Below are positions 63,006 through 64,000 of a stretch of 64,000 bases of DNA, piece after piece. The notes beneath the pieces were generated by a model. That model ran no database searches. It worked only from the letters and a program-made list of their open reading frames with translations, and was not told the DNA's origin. Positions within the stretch are counted from its first letter, which is position 1; each line of letters opens with the position of its first letter. The stretch covers positions 1,612,001 to 1,676,000 of the forward strand of contig AP017968.1 in assembly GCA_002356455.1 (NCBI GenBank), written 5' to 3'. The translations under genes were made by a program, and so were the position numbers. This DNA is from Fusobacterium varium (GTDB lineage: Bacteria > Fusobacteriota > Fusobacteriia > Fusobacteriales > Fusobacteriaceae).

Positions 63006-63190
63006 AATAAAGGTTCTCCTTATATCTATTTTTTATAATTTCAATTTTTATTATCTAAAACTTATAAATATTCTTGGATAGGGAAATAAAGAATATTTTA
63101 AAAATCATCTTAAGTATAATCCCTTGAGTTAGCTCTAGGTCAAGAATTAATTTTTATTTTTTCTTTATTTTATAAAATACACTTCAAATT
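63006..63190. other. Upstream region of the minus-strand esterase gene
   Basis: About 185 bp, AT-rich. It should contain the promoter of the 58.8-63.0 kb set, but no convincing -35/-10 pair or operator was picked out by eye. Confidence 0.35.
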
Positions 63191-63487
63191 TTACTTTAAA
63201 CTTATTTTAAAGAAATTAACTAATTTGTCAAATGGAATTCTATCAACATAATCATATTAAGTCTACATATTCAGTCCCAGAAATAATATATGATTCTTTT
63301 GGTTCATCTACACATTTATATGCATCTTAACTAAATTCTTTTGAATGAGCTTGATCATCAGTAATAAATAACATTGGATGAGAAGAAATAGTTTCAATAC
63401 CATTAAATAGGTAGAAATTCATGAATTTTATGCTACTTGCAAGAGCAGGGTGTGTTGTTGAAAAGTAGCTTCTTTAGGTGTAAACTC
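63191..63487 (-). pseudogene. Decayed alpha/beta hydrolase, C-terminal part
   Basis: Pieces in three frames give FTPKEATFQQHTLLLQVA, then KFMNFYLFNGIETISSHPM with LFITDDQAHSKEFS, DAYKCVDEPKESYIISGTEYVDLI and finally YVDRIPFDKLVNFFKISLK. Together they make the C-terminal third of a COG1073-type alpha/beta hydrolase, including the His strand (here GTEYVD for GAGHVD). At least two frameshifts and one stop separate them, so it is dead. It lies upstream of the intact minus-strand set. Confidence 0.7.
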
Positions 63488-63538
63488 CCTACATGAAGGA
63501 CAATAAAGATCATGGGTATGGCATCTTACTTGTACTTC

Positions 63539-63718
63539 ATAAGGAAACATTTTAATTAAAGCATGTGTTATTTCACTATTATTTAATGTTCCAAGAATAA
63601 TTACATCACCAAAATGCATATTAGTTTTAGTTCCATTTTTTAAGATTTTCTCTTTGTAGTTGCGCATTATTGCTACTTTTTTACTTCTGATGTAAAGTTT
63701 ATATTTCCAAGGAGTCAT
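63539..63718 (-). pseudogene. Cyclophilin-like domain fragment fused to hydrolase remnant
   Basis: The open frame at 63428-63718 begins with sequence like the cyclophilin-like family (MHFGDVIILGTLNNSEITHAL, then IKMFPYEVQVRCHTHDLY) and after about 60 residues runs into the hydrolase remnant. It has no good start or ribosome site. Most likely a deletion joined the beginning of a second cyclophilin-like gene to the end of a hydrolase gene. Confidence 0.5.
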
Positions 63719-63736
63719 ATAAATACCTTCTGAGTT

Positions 63737-64000
63737 TTAACGCTTTTTCCCTAAATTAAAAGATTCCTTTAAAGTATCAGGAAAATTTCTAATAGTTCCA
63801 GTAATATCTATACCAAATCTTTTTACTACACCTTTTAAATTTATTTTTTTCAAAACAATCTATCCAACCTTGTAGTCCTTTAATAGCCTCAATCATTGAA
63901 TTTTTATTGTTATCTGTTGCTGTCATCAGAAGATAAATATCAATAAATGAATAATCTAATGGAAATAGAGGATTTGTTCTATCTAATAAAGCTTTCATTT
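63737..64000 (-). pseudogene. Flavodoxin-family NAD(P)H oxidoreductase, 3' part, frameshifted (runs off the window)
   Basis: From the window edge: LDRTNPLFPLDYSFIDIYLLMTATD, then NKNSMIEAIKGLQGWIDCFEKNKFK matches the C-terminal half of multimeric flavodoxin (FMN reductase-like) proteins. After that the normal frame is lost at a run of A near 63837; the +/-1 frame continues with GVVKRFGIDITGTIRNFPDT and LKESFNLGKKR and stops at 63737. One extra A explains it. The upstream half lies beyond base 64000, so a second lesion cannot be excluded. Confidence 0.7.

Overview
The window comes from a low-GC Gram-negative anaerobe of the genus Fusobacterium. The evidence is a fusobacterial 16S rRNA gene, two proteins of the FadA adhesin family, very AT-rich codon use, an anaerobic cobalamin operon and several short lipoproteins. 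Species cannot be settled by eye; the F. varium / F. ulcerans / F. mortiferum side of the genus is an inference from the cobalamin genes.

Layout. 1-5.4 kb: folC (cut by the window edge), a small membrane protein, a double-length HPr kinase, nrnA, a CsgG-family lipoprotein and sepF. 5.5-10.7 kb: a complete rRNA operon (16S, tRNA-Ile, tRNA-Ala, 23S, 5S). 10.8-15.5 kb: ftsW, a DUF896 gene, asnS, an esterase and rnmV (RNase M5, the 5S maturase). 15.7-17.3 kb: a preQ1 riboswitch ahead of a radical-SAM protein and a YhhQ-type transporter, probably queuine salvage. 18.3-23.3 kb: an adhesin island with a FimB/FimE-sized tyrosine recombinase between inverted repeats, lipoproteins, two FadA-family genes and two HU-like genes. 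23.4-25.1 kb: an IS1182-like element. 25.2-31.4 kb: an HdeD-like gene, holA, an ABC permease, an oxidoreductase and a UvrD-type helicase.

31.6-43.7 kb is a 13-gene cobalamin operon (cbiP, cbiB, cobD, cbiA, cbiC, cbiD, cbiE, cbiT, cbiL, cbiF, cbiG, cbiH, cbiJ) behind a cobalamin riboswitch, a 19-codon leader ORF and a terminator. 43.9-57.9 kb is a mixed region: an IS91-type transposase broken by one TGA codon, a DUF969/DUF979/pcp set, a MATE exporter behind a structured leader, tRNA-Glu, a homoserine-kinase-like gene, a YjjG-like phosphatase, a PqqB-like hydrolase, a DMT exporter and a PrpR_N-like regulator. 58.0-58.7 kb is a decayed element with 43-bp terminal inverted repeats. 58.8-64 kb is a minus-strand set of aldo/keto reductases, a secreted cyclophilin-like protein, a DUF3737 protein and a secreted esterase, followed by decayed relatives.

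The most interesting structure is at 19.08-19.97 kb. A catalytic-only tyrosine recombinase gene lies between two recombination-type sites whose spacers face opposite ways. A promoter just inside the right-hand site points into the lipoprotein/FadA operon. This looks like a self-encoded, fim-switch-like phase-variation device for fusobacterial adhesins. Other notable points are the tandem HPr kinase whose two halves have kept different conserved parts, the leader ORF that runs into the terminator of the cobalamin operon, and two genes that seem to use non-AUG starts (ATT, CTG).
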